The notes under the pieces: model-generated
The model's input: only the letters and a program-made list of their open reading frames with translations
What the model was told of the DNA's origin: nothing
The model's database searches: none
Assembly: GCF_000002595.2 (NCBI RefSeq)
Contig: NC_057015.1
Location: forward strand, 9,476,932-9,540,931
Direction of reading: 5' to 3'
Length of the DNA stretch: 64,000 bases
Source: Chlamydomonas reinhardtii
Lineage: Eukaryota > Chlorophyta > Chlorophyceae > Chlamydomonadales > Chlamydomonadaceae
Shown here: in pieces, positions 1-10,200 of the stretch
Layout: every line of letters begins with the position of its first letter
Position numbering within the stretch: position 1 is the stretch's first letter
Translations under genes and position numbers: made by a program

Positions 1-36
1 GAGGGAGGGAGGGAGGGAGGGAGGGAGGGAGGGAGA
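1..36. repeat. (GGGA)n microsatellite at the left window edge
   Basis: A pure GAGG/GGGA tetranucleotide run opens the window and continues off its left edge. Read on the minus strand it is a CTCC run directly behind the 3' end of the LINE fragment. A second GGGA run lies at 1785-1807 on the other side of that fragment. Confidence 0.95.
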
Positions 37-1784
37 GAATAATTACACTTGGTAGTGGCGAAGCCACTGATGACTAGGGCTGACAAGCCCTAGTGTTGGG
101 TGAGCGCGTTCCACACACTCACCCCTAAGCATGCCCGACACAGCAGGGGATAAGGCCCCAGTCCTGGTCAAGACAAAAGAGACACGGAGACACAAGCCTC
201 ACGCCTTCTCCACCAAAAGAAAGCACAACAGCCAGCAGGCTAGGGCGGAGCCTCAGAGGGGCAGACACAACTGCCTCCTTCACACCACACCACACGTACA
301 CACCAGACCAAAACACACGCCAGGAAAACACCGCCCGCCAAGGCCAGAAACACACACAAGGCCGCCCCGCCACAAACAACACCCCTGGCCACAACAGAGG
401 GAAAAGCAAGGCGCTTAGGGCGCATAAAGCAAGCTAACCAAGCCCCCGCAAAAGGACCAGCAGGAGCCGCTCTCTGGCGGAAACCACATCCTGCATCGCT
501 GGCCCTGGTGAAGCCCCCCAGCCCAACCACAAACATAAACAGAAAACAGAAAGCAGAAACCCTGACCCTCTCTAGCCCACCCTCTTGCACCTGCGGAACC
601 GTGCTTAGTCCTCGTCACTGTCCGTGATGGCCTGAGCGGGTTGTTCCGCGTTCATACCTGTGTGACAGCGCAACTGGCTGTTTACTACTCTAAAGGAAGG
701 GATGCTGCGCACCCACTTGATTCCAGCCCTTCCGCGGCACTCCCAGTGCTGTGAATGTTTTTAAGCGACCCCACAAGTCGATCACTGCCGTGTCAATCGC
801 TTGTTGGGTGTCCGTCTGTATTTGAGCCTGATGTTGCTGCTGCTGCTGCGGCTGCTGCTGCGGCTGCTGCGGCGGCTGCTGCGGCGGTAACTGGCCATGC
901 TGTAGAGGTTGTTGCGGCAGTGGTGCTGTGGCAGCGTTGGCTAGGCCACGGCGCCTTGCGGCTTACAGCGCGCACCGCCCCCTCTCCATAGCCGCTAACG
1001 CTGCCATAGCCACTACATCCCACACTGCTTGTTGCACGCCAGTCGGGGCCTCAAACAACCACACCTGCTCCCTGGTGGGCGGGGCCGCAAGCTGTGCTGC
1101 GAGCTGCTGCACAAGTGCCTGAGCTACTGCGCACTGCCAAAACGCCTGTAGCCTGGGGCTGTGGGTTGGCGTCACACCGTATCCACACGGCACCGGACCA
1201 GGTGCATGTGTGAGATGCGTGTTACCGGCAATGCCAATGCCGTCGATTGACACCCGCCAAGCTGTCTCCTTGTGGGCGTTCTCCCAGCGTATCCGCCAGA
1301 GCCGGTCGAAGGGGGGAATCCAGCGTTGTGGAGGGCTGCTGGTGGTGTCTCGCGCGCGCGCCTCAGCTGCATATGCCGTGTGCAATTGACTGCGGGCTAC
1401 CCCGACGTATCCTAGCTGCATGACGGTAGCAACACGTACAGACAGCTTCTCGAGTGCCAGGGGTTGCTGCATGCCAGGTATCCTCCAGCCAAGGCAAGGC
1501 ATGATCAGCCGAACCACTGCCGACTCCGAGGGCGGGGCGGGGCCATACCCAGCCTGGAGCCGTTCCAGTACTGAACGTGCTGCTGCCAGCCATGTCTCTG
1601 GTATGTCTGCTGCAAGGCTATTCAGGCCCTCGAGCGCCGGCTGCTCGCGTAGCTGCGTCTCCAGGTCAAGGTGCTGCCGCACCCATTCCTCCCATGCCAC
1701 ACTCCCAGTCGCTCCCACTGGCTGTGTTGCGCGCCATGCTGCCGCCGCTGTCGTTCTGCCGCCATGCTGCCGCCGCTGTTGTTC
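37..1784 (-). mobile_element. 5'-truncated LINE (non-LTR retrotransposon), ORF2 C-terminus plus 3' UTR
   Basis: The minus strand codes for the C-terminal part of a LINE polyprotein behind the reverse transcriptase. It has a WRIRWENAHKETAWRVSIDG block, then a PCGYG knuckle and FWQCAVAQALVQQL, the zinc-ribbon-like tail common in algal LINEs. The frame is open from 1937, so it also runs through the flanking microsatellite. One in-frame TAA (963-965) interrupts it, after which the same frame continues through a Gln/Pro-rich stretch to a natural-looking end, GWNQVGAQHPFL, with a stop at 690-692. About 600 bp of non-coding 3' sequence follows and ends in two hairpins. I see no reverse-transcriptase or endonuclease core, so the copy is 5'-truncated and dead. 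Family assignment rests on recalled motifs, not on a search. Confidence 0.7.
54..94 (-). other. Two adjacent hairpins at the LINE 3' end
   Basis: A 6-bp stem (54-59 with 63-68, loop GAA) is followed at once by a perfect 9-bp stem (73-81 with 86-94, loop GACA). Both sit at the end of the LINE 3' UTR, just inside the CTCC tail. Stem-loops at this position are what many LINE reverse transcriptases recognise, so recognition of the template RNA is a reasonable inference. Confidence 0.6.
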
Positions 1785-1807
1785 GGGAGGGAGGGAGGGA
1801 GGGAGGG
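1785..1807. repeat. (GGGA)n microsatellite, right flank of the LINE
   Basis: Five or more GGGA units, the same motif and orientation as at 1-36. It marks the other side of the LINE fragment and may be half of the original target microsatellite. Confidence 0.9.
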
Positions 1808-1812
1808 TGTTT

Positions 1813-1848
1813 GCCTTAAGCCCAGTGGTTGCCTTAAGCCCAGTGGTT
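1813..1848. repeat. 18-bp perfect tandem duplication
   Basis: GCCTTAAGCCCAGTGGTT occurs twice with no spacer (1813-1830 and 1831-1848), directly beside the GGGA tract. It looks like a local slippage product. Confidence 0.9.
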
Positions 1849-2136
1849 TGCTTCATGACCTTGCCAACAACGTTCATGGTAGTGGCCAAGCATACGTAAT
1901 GCCCCCCATGCTGCATTGTGTGCACTCCCTCACACACGCCTGTCTACACACACCTCACACCCAAACATTCATAAGGAACCCGCTTGCACCACTGTGTGCC
2001 ATGCATAGCTTGTGTGATCTCTACCTATGAGCAAGACTGTCACTGAGGCTCCTCTAGCTTAGCCCTACAAGCCATCAATCAAGGTGCAGGATGTGTCGAG
2101 CGTGCTCAACCAGGTGGAGAGCAGGGTAAGGGGCGG

Positions 2137-2380
2137 CAGTGCTCGTATCTTCCATCTACACTGTAGAAATCTGCCCAAAATCCGCCGAAGGCGGTTGAAA
2201 TTTTTTGGGTTTGGGTGCCGCGCATCTACGCAGGTGTAGACGTTTTTGACCGGTTTTGGCTCAAACATGGGGGAAGCGTAGACGTTTTGGGGGGCTTGGG
2301 GGCTTAAGTGTAGATGCCGCGGTCAGGGTCATCTACGCATGTGTAGATGCCGGGTGCCTGAGGGCAAGATACGAGCACTG
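2137..2380. mobile_element. hAT-type miniature element (MITE) 1, 244 bp
   Basis: The ends are perfect 15-bp terminal inverted repeats, CAGTGCTCGTATCTT and its complement. The element is flanked by a perfect 8-bp target-site duplication, AGGGGCGG, at 2129-2136 and 2381-2388. An 8-bp duplication and termini beginning CAGTG are the signature of the hAT superfamily. There is no transposase frame inside. The interior carries several short CATCTACGC/GTGTAGATG subrepeats in both orientations that would fold back on themselves. It must have been moved in trans by an autonomous hAT element elsewhere. Confidence 0.9.
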
Positions 2381-2388
2381 AGGGGCGG

Positions 2389-3289
2389 TTGTTTCCAGTC
2401 CTAGGTCAGCAGCGATTCACAACCCAGAACCAGGGGCAAGAGGGGCAGCACGGGAAATTGGGTCTTGGACGTGGACAGCGGGATCACCCCTGCCGTAAAT
2501 CATGTTGAAATTGTTTCATTCCGGTTTGCCTCACATCATAAACGCACCAGGGGCAACTTGTCATTGGCTTCTCCCGCATTGAGCCCCAGCCCCTCAGTCT
2601 CACTCTCCTCTAGTTTGCTCTCCCCCTCTGTTACAAGGGCCTCACTTTCAGAGTCACTACGTGGCCTCATCGCCCCTACCAGGGTAAACCCCCTCCTTTC
2701 CCTCCGAGTGCGCATCCTCCTCCTCCTCCTCCCGTAAGTACCAGTGGCCCGGGCCGGTGGGCCCTTAGGACACCAGAAAAGCTGTGCAACGAAGTTGGGC
2801 TTCTTCAACTATGCTACGTTGACTCCTAGCCCATCAGCCTAGGTGATTAGGTGCCAACAAACGCCCGCCTCTCCCTTCCATCGGGGCTTCGACCCTTTGA
2901 AGGCTCCGAGTTGGTCCTTGCGCAAAGCACACCCACGAGCGTCACGTAAGGCGCCACCACTACACCTGTGCCATGGACCCGGCGTGCGGCCCTGACCGAT
3001 TCTGCGTGCTGCTGCCGCCGCCGCCGCCGCTGGCAAGAGGGGCCCTAGCCATGTTCTCGCCCACGGCATCCATGGGCCCAAAAATGCCTAGTTTTTAGCG
3101 TTTGGGGAGGCTCCGCCCCCCCCCCCTCCAAATGCCCCGGGAAGGGGTATCTGGCGAGATTCAGGGACCGTATGCAGCCCCACACGGTGAGAATGCACCC
3201 CGGAAATGCTAAGGCGTTCTCGCCCGAAGGCCTGCATTGGGTCCCGTTTCTTGCCACTCCCCGAAGATGCAAGCCCTGGCGCCTTGTGC
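2389..3289. other. No gene supported; probable transposon-derived sequence
   Basis: A minus-strand open frame (2536-2808) codes for a Ser/Glu-rich acidic stretch (MRPRSDSESEALVTEGESK), but it has no recognisable domain and no clear splice context. The remainder shows C-runs (3117-3127) and a short CCG run near 3015. I see no host gene here. Confidence 0.4.
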
Positions 3290-3650
3290 CTCCACTCTAA
3301 CCCCCCGGCATTGGCTGGCCTCTCCACAAGGATGGCCTGCCGCCTTGCCGTTGGGCAACCATGCTACTGCACCTCATCAACGGTAATCTCACTGTTCAGC
3401 ACCTCACGCATGCACATACAGTCAGCCACAAAAAGATCTTCAGACAGCCGTCCTTCAGACCCCAAAACGTAGTGTGCAGCTGCTCCACCTGCTCCTTTCT
3501 ATTAGCAGACTTGCAAATTGATCATGGGGCACATTGGTCGCTGCTTGGCAGTGCTCTTTGGTCCCTCATTCATCTCCACAGCAGTTGGGCGTCTGCACAG
3601 CAGCGTGCCACCTTCTCCCTCAGGGCTCCTATCTTAATGTCTCCATTTTG
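3290..3650 (-). mobile_element. Degraded LINE reverse-transcriptase-upstream fragment
   Basis: On the minus strand one frame reads CMREVLNSEITVDEVQ and, after a stop and a frame change, another reads LPNGKAAG. Together these match the (V)TxxEVxxAixgLPNGKAxG block that sits just before the LINE reverse-transcriptase palm. The frame is broken by at least one stop and one shift within 60 bp. Upstream the sequence stays vaguely LINE-like, and downstream it fades out. It is an old fragment unrelated in position to the LINE at 37-1784. Confidence 0.45.
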
Positions 3651-4188
3651 GCCGTTTCCTAGACATTCCTCCGGGGGGGCTAATGTCTGGGGTGAGATTT
3701 TGTTGGCCCGGGTTTGGGGCGGGTTTTGTCCGAATTCCTACAGAGAAGCCCCCAAACCGCCATGTGCCCAGACAAAAGATGGCGGCTACCCGACCGTTTT
3801 TGTCTGGAGCTAGGCATCACCCCGAAAACAAGATACCGTATGACCCCTGTACTCCCTCATCTCCTGGGTGTTGTATGCAGTCCTGGCCCTTCACTTCGCC
3901 CAGTGGTGAACATTTCAGGACTCGACCAACAACAACACAATCTTCGACGCTGCTCTTACCAGTTGGGGGGGATGAGGTCCATGAGGGACCACATGTAGAG
4001 TCTGTTCCCAACAAGATATGAGGTTCCCCCAAGCCACGTCTCTAGTTGGAGGCCGCAAGCGTCTACCTCATCTCCCGGACATACTGGTAGCCGGGGTTGG
4101 TTTGTACAGGCACGGCCCGCCATGCATCCAGCCACGTTCCGCTGTCAAGCATAAGAACAGCCAGCACAGGGCAGCCAAACCAGGGGGG

Positions 4189-5331
4189 GTAGGAAACAAA
4201 GTGCCAGACCCCATGCCCCGAAATCCCCCGGGCCCCCCCTTGAGAGGACGACCGACCCCCCCACGCAGCGCTCGTATCTTCCTTCGTTCGGAACGAAATT
4301 TGCCCAAAAAGTCCTCTGGCGGACGAATGTTTTTTGATCTTGACTTGGAATTTCGGGCCAAAACGCACAGGATCTTGGGGGGTCTTTCGGCAAACAGACG
4401 AAGACATTTTTGGGATTTCGGCCACTTTTGGCCAAGGACAGGGGGTTCCAGCGGCTACTCCACGGCCGAAACCTGCGTGGCATATGGTAAGAAGGCTGTA
4501 TCTATGGGTGTTGACAGCGGGAGAGTGAGGTTGGGTCGGCGGGAAGCAGGGGAGGAGTGGGCGTGTCGTGTCGGTGTCGACATCGTGCGGGTCGGGGGCG
4601 GAGCCCCCGGAAAAATTTGGGGGTGAACGAAGCGGCGGCAGCCTGTTTCGTCAATCAAACGAAGCCATTTTAAGGAATTCGGCCACTGACGCCGCCCCTG
4701 CCTTCGTAAGATACGAGCGCTGCCCCCACGGACAAAACCTTGTTGTTCAGGGGTTAAAACCCCTCCATTTTATACCAGAGTGGTGTCAATCAACTCCTCT
4801 TGACAAGCGCTATCACTCCGTGCCATCAGCGGTCCTGTTCTGAGGCTTCGGTCACAGGCGGGATCCTATCCATGGAAATCCCCTCGACCCAGACCACCCC
4901 GCGTTCAACTCTCTGCCGCGTGACGAATGGACAATGTGCATCGGCAGCCTTGTTAGACGTGAACTCATGTGCACCAGCGCTTCAGAGCCCAGCTGTGTCA
5001 GTGCGCATGTGTTGAATGTGGAGACATGTCCACGCCCGGACGCGCAACTTAGCCCTCCCACGCTTTGTTTGTGCTTATTACGTCATAGCGTGCACATATG
5101 AGCCTCGTACTGCTGCGTTTGGCCCCTAGTTCTGCTTGTGGGGCGCTTCCCGAAATCCGCCAGGATGGGCTCCCGAAACCCGGCGGACCCCCAGGGACGA
5201 GGACTGACCCCCCAATTTTGGCGGCCCAGAACTTCCTCACCAGACACGCCCTTAAAAAACTAAAAGTACGTGCATAATGCTCTCCTAAAGCTCTGTAATT
5301 TTGAGCATGGGGTAAGAACCTGAGCTTTCTA
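4189..5331 (+). repeat. Repeat A copy 1 (about 678 bp plus a nested MITE)
   Basis: The stretch is a close match, in inverse orientation, to 37164-37831. Both copies begin TAGGAAAC and end GCTTTCTA, so their termini form a weak inverted repeat (TAGGAAAC against TAGAAAGC). The only large difference is the 457-bp element inserted at 4266-4722. No coding frame is conserved between the copies. It behaves as a dispersed non-autonomous element of unknown class; a TA-duplicating DNA transposon is possible. Confidence 0.85.
4266..4722. mobile_element. hAT-type MITE 2, 457 bp, nested in repeat A
   Basis: Terminal inverted repeats CAGCGCTCGTATCTT and AAGATACGAGCGCTG differ from MITE 1 at a single base. 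The 8-bp target duplication CCCCCACG is perfect (4258-4265 and 4723-4730). The inverse copy of repeat A at 37164-37831 has the same site with one CCCCCACG and no insert, so it is a natural empty site. The interior is unlike MITE 1 apart from the ends, and no transposase frame is present. Confidence 0.93.
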
Positions 5332-5489
5332 CCCCCCCCTGGCCAAACAGCGGGAAATCCTCTAGCCACACCATTCCTCACTGCTGCGGCCTACCACATA
5401 CTGCGCGGTGCTATGCTCGCCAGCAAAGACCCTGACCAGACACCGGCCGACCTCAACCTGCGCTTCTCGCTCCACCCGAATTTTGCCTG

Positions 5490-6500
5490 CCTCCTAATTC
5501 TCTTCAATATGGATAACATTTAGAGTCTGTTCCCGAAAGAGACAAGGGATGTCAGCTTTGTACAGCTGGAAAATGGGCTGAGCCCCCGTACGCTTGGGAG
5601 CTAATAGGCGTGTAACGCCCCGTCAGAGCCTCCAGCTGGGCAGGCCTGGGCGGCAGCTGGGCGGGGCCTGGGCGGCGGTAACCAAATGCGGTAACCAAGC
5701 AGTCACCAAGGGTTACTTGGGTTACCCGATCGGTTACCGCCGGTCACTGCACGGTAACTGGTCGGTCAGCCGCTGGTTACCATGCCTTCTATTAACCGCC
5801 GGTAACCATAATTGAAGCGGTCTATAGACCGTCGGTCTGCCGTCCATAGTCCAATTAGACCGATGGTAACCAAGGTGACAAAGCCGTCGTTCTCACGTGG
5901 ACGACCGCCAGGTAACCGGTGATTTACCGATGGTTTAATGGGGGCTGGAACGGTAGGGCCATGCCGCTACGACGCGCAGGCGCATCGGCTAGGGACACTC
6001 GGGTTGGGGCCGTGCGGGATCTCCCTCGCCACGCATGCGTGCCTTGTCACGCTCCCAAACACCCCAAGCATTTCTTTCGCCTCCTGCCAGACTCCCCGGC
6101 GCCCCACGCTCAAAGGGCTAGGCGCGGGGCGGGGGCGACCTCGGGGCTTCTCGGCATTCTGGCGCGTCGGCAGGCATGGCTCAGCAAGTCGCTCAAAACG
6201 TTCGATATACTTCCCCGCTTTGCTTGCCGCCAACATAGTCTTAGAGACTGCATATCAGCGGGCACCGGATGCTTTCCTCGCGACCTCGCGAAAGTCAATT
6301 ATTGTCAATGGACGCGCGAAGGCACTTCTCGCTCCGCCCGAATTTTCCATGCCGCCTATTTACATGCAATAGGCAATAATGACTACTAATACATAGCAGT
6401 CGCGTTTTGCGCCAGTATGATACTTTTTACTACCGACGCAGCCACGCCTCCTAATTTTCTTCAATATGGAATAACATTTAGAGTCTGTTCCCGAAAGAGA
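5490..6500. repeat. Repeat B copy 1, bounded by 53-bp direct repeats
   Basis: A block of 53-54 bp (5490-5542 and 6447-6500) occurs at both ends as a direct repeat, containing CCTCCTAATT and AACATTTAGAGTCTGTTCCC. Between them lie a GTCAGCTTTGTACAGC start block (about 5542-5586) and an end block (about 6311-6446), both of which recur at 48621-49193. The middle is different in the two loci. A weaker copy of the AGAGTCTGTTCCC motif is at about 3996. It is a non-coding mobile repeat of unknown class. Confidence 0.7.
5677..5935. repeat. Cluster of GGTAACC / GGTTACC palindromes
   Basis: About ten full or near-full GGTAACC/GGTTACC motifs lie within 260 bp, in both orientations and at irregular spacing, with repeated CGGTC motifs between them. 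This is the interior of repeat B copy 1 and is absent from copy 2. It could be an eroded satellite or a protein-binding array. Confidence 0.6.
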
Positions 6501-6506
6501 AAACAC

Positions 6507-7223
6507 TGCTGACGCCATCTTCTACGGCCTCCATATTACCCCGTTTAGCCCTTACCAATGCAATCAATGCACTGCCGTACCCGTGGCCGTACCCATGCTA
6601 ACAGGTGGGTATACATCGAGCCGAGGTATGCTGCCGTTGCTCATCCTATGATGCTGTGGATGCTGTCGATCGCCAGTGGCTGAACAATCGCACAGTGTGG
6701 AAAGCATGGGCCCTGGCCTGGGGGTACTATTTCAGGTACTGCTGCATTTCTATATGAGGCTATATGCAGGTTTACCTTCCTCTGCATAGTTGTGTGCATG
6801 CAGGCCACACATTTGCGACATGCCTACAGCAACCGTGTGCGAACCCCAACCCAGACCTGCCTTCATTCTTGGGACTCTTATTGTCAGGTGGCTGTCCATG
6901 TTCACTGATGCCTGCACGCCATACAATCCACCACACCATCCTACCAACTTCCCTTGTACAGTTGTACTCTACACCCAGGGCATCCGCGCCCCAGGTCCTG
7001 CTTGCCACACCCAACCAGGCGTGTACATACAGCTGAACCTGTGCAACGCTGTACCAATCTCAAGCCACATCCAGGACATGTAGTGATAGTGCCATCTGAA
7101 TACGAGCCAAACCAGCATTAACTTTCAGTGACACCCCTCCCAATCCACAGCACTCAAACACATGTGACATCCTGCATGCAGCCATACTACCAGCTGCGAC
7201 GCAGTGATCAGGCGCTGTGCCTG
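6507..7223. other. Region downstream of SPT16
   Basis: Between repeat B and the SPT16 stop codon I see no gene on either strand. It should contain the 3' UTR of SPT16, transcribed leftward, but I did not find a TGTAA signal on that strand. Confidence 0.5.
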
Positions 7224-10200
7224 CTATCTCCGGCGTTTAGCTGCAGCGCCACTGCCGCCGCCACCACCACCACCGCCACCACCACCGCCACCACCACCGC
7301 GCTCACCACCACCACCACCACCGGCGCCACTGGCGCCACCAGCGCCTGCTTTACGCTTCTTGCCGCGGCGCTCGCCATCACTCTCATCTGAGTAATGCCG
7401 GTTCTTGTCCGCACTGCAGGCAAATAGCAGCAACAAATACGTATTTAAAGCATTGCAAGGCAGCATGTAATGTTGTATGATACAGACAGGCTTGCCTCTA
7501 GCCCAAAGCACCCCTGGCCCTCCTGTAATGACAACTCACTTGCGCGCCTCCTCCTCTAGCTCGTCCCAGTCCTTGCCCTCGCTCTCGTCCTCGTCAAACT
7601 CCTCATCGTCGTCCTCCTGTGTGATGCAGAAGCAAATAGACGTGCTTTACCCGACACTGGTTCCAAGGCATGAAGATTTATTATCGTGCCGATGCGAGGC
7701 ACACATATGTGAAAGCAGCTCTGCAATGGGGCACTCACCTCCTCTTCCAAGCTGGCGTCACTGTCGTCGTCACTGTCGCTGTCATCATCATCGTCGTCAT
7801 CATCCTCCCCAGAGGGGGCGTACTCCTCGCTTGCCTCACCCTCCTCTTCTTCGTCATCAGATTTCTGAAAGCACCAGCAGGCCATGCGCTCCAGGGTTAG
7901 CAATGAGCCAGTTAAAGTCACACGCTGATCCGCTACAGCAAGCATCCTGCATGCTGAACTCCGCCAGCATGCTGCATTACCGTACAGAGCCGTGTGCGAT
8001 CACATCTGGACCAGCCCTTGCATCCAGACCGTAATAAGACTACACCCAACCCCCAAGCACCCAAGCGCACCTCAATGTCCAGGAAGTCCCAGCCACCCTG
8101 CTCCACGAAGCCCACGGGGTCTGCAAGGATGTTCTTGAGGATGGGCTTCCACTGCAGGTTCAGCTTGGACTCATAGTACTTGATGCCCATGTCCGTCAGC
8201 CAGCCCTGAGGGACACCAGGGCGTGTGGCCAGTTAATTGTGCTTCTGACACAGTAAACCGGATATGAGAGCTGCATCATAATTGGTAGGCAACATCATGG
8301 TACAGCGTTAACACGGTGCTTCAATGTGTACACATGAAGGATTCACAAGGTAACGCCCACCTTGATGCCCTCCAGCGACTTGGCTGGGATTGCGTCAACA
8401 CGGAGAACCTGCATGCAAAGCAATGGCGCATGGGGCTCAGCTGTTGTGGTTAAGCAAAGAGCACCCGACTGAGCCCAAGCAGCACACGGTCGTGCACACA
8501 GGTCAGGTACTGGATACACACATCTCGTGTGAAGTCCTTGAACACGATGGCCATGTCAAAGTTCTTCAGGTTGAAGCCCACGCGCTCCAGGTTGACGATC
8601 TCCACGTCCGCCAGTGTGGTCACGGTGAAGGGCATTTCCGTCAGCTCCACCAAACAGTTCACAGAGGGCATCAGGAACACAGTCGACCTGTGGGGCAGCA
8701 AGAACACATGTGCAGGCGTGTGAGCAAAGGCATTATCCCAAGGAGAGCGGTGTCCTGCCACAAGATTGTCATGCAATGTCCAAGCCGCTTTGGAATGTAG
8801 TACTGCACACCATTTTATGTCCAACCCCCTGCTGTTGTGCGCGCCACCGAGGCCGGGCGGCAACATTTATCGCCGGCGCCGCTCGCCCTGCTGCTCCACG
8901 ACGCCTCGGCCCACATCCCATAAGTATTATCGCTTGCAACTAACGCCTCTGCCTGTACTCCGCTCGATTTCGTTGGTTTTGGTTTAGTTTGGGCTGGTAT
9001 TTACAACCCCCCCCCCCAGGTCCGCACCTGTGAGGCACGCCACTGAAGCCCAATTCCCGGAAGGGGATGTCCCACTCCAGGTTGAGATCGGGGCAGTCCT
9101 TGCCCCACATCTCCTGCAGGATGAGGCAGGTACTAAGTTTAGACCGGCCGTAGCATGCTACGCACGCATGCTACGTGATAACTGAGTCCAAGTCAGTCAA
9201 CTGCATGAGCTGCACAGACCTGCCAACTGCCCCCATCCCGTGCCCCCACCGGTACCTGCACGCGCTTGACGAACTGCTGGAACTCGCCATTGATCTTGTT
9301 GCGGCGCTCGCGCTCGCGCTGCTCGTCCTCCAGCTCATCTGGGTCGTACATGTTGCGCCGGCCACCGCCATCCAGCGTCTGGACCACGTCCATGACCTGC
9401 AGCGCGTTCAAGGGTACCCGACCACGTCTGTAAGCCACACCGGTTATGACCAGAAAGGCATTGTGCAAGCGCCAAGAGGACCATGCTGGCATGCCGCATG
9501 TACATGAGCATACCCAGTCTACCCTCACTTACCTCGGTGTAGAACTGCACGTCCTTAGTCTTCTTGTTGCCCACCATAATGGGGTTGTGCAGGTGCATGT
9601 GGAGGATGGTAATCATCTCGTTCTCCGCAGGCTGGAACAGTGCGTGCTTGATGTTGCGGTACATGACGTCCAGGATCTCACCCTTGGGAGTCTGATACCT
9701 GTAGGCATGGGGGCGGCAACGGCCGTGTTACAACTACTGATCATAAAAAGACCCTGAGAGAAACACCTCTTTGCCCCCTCAGGAATGTGCCGGAATCACT
9801 GGTTGCAACCAATGCTGACAGTGTGTCAACGTGCCTGAAGCCGTTAGCATGCGCCTCCAGTGAGCCCGGCACCTTGCGGCCCTTGCCCGGGAAGGCGGGC
9901 CGCATCCACAGGTCGGGCAGCTTGAAGATCTTCTTGCCGCGGATCTGCAGTGCGGTGAAGTCAGGGGTTAAGGCAATCAGTCGCGAGCTGAGCGAAGCCG
10001 TGTTGCATGACCAATGGTACAGTACAGAGATACATGTGTACCCCGTGCCCCCACGTCATTCACGCACTCCGGTCTTGAATGGACAGCGGAATTCCCCACG
10101 ATACGCGCGCACACATACCAACACACGACACATACGCACACGGTGACCAAACTCCGACACACAGCGCGAGAGCTCACCAGCTTCTCTTGTGCCACCAGAG

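Noticed and set aside
63-100. CTGATGA followed by a perfect stem, resembling a hammerhead ribozyme core
   Set aside because: After the second stem the sequence is TGTTGG, not the required GAAA, so the catalytic core is incomplete; the hairpins fit a LINE 3' end better.
131-618. Overlapping open frames on both strands near the left edge
   Set aside because: No domain or splice context; they fall in the LINE 3' UTR.
3361-4021. Plus-strand frames 3361-3813 and 3683-4021 as a gene
   Set aside because: Composition and the surrounding repeats point to degraded mobile DNA; no domain is visible on this strand.
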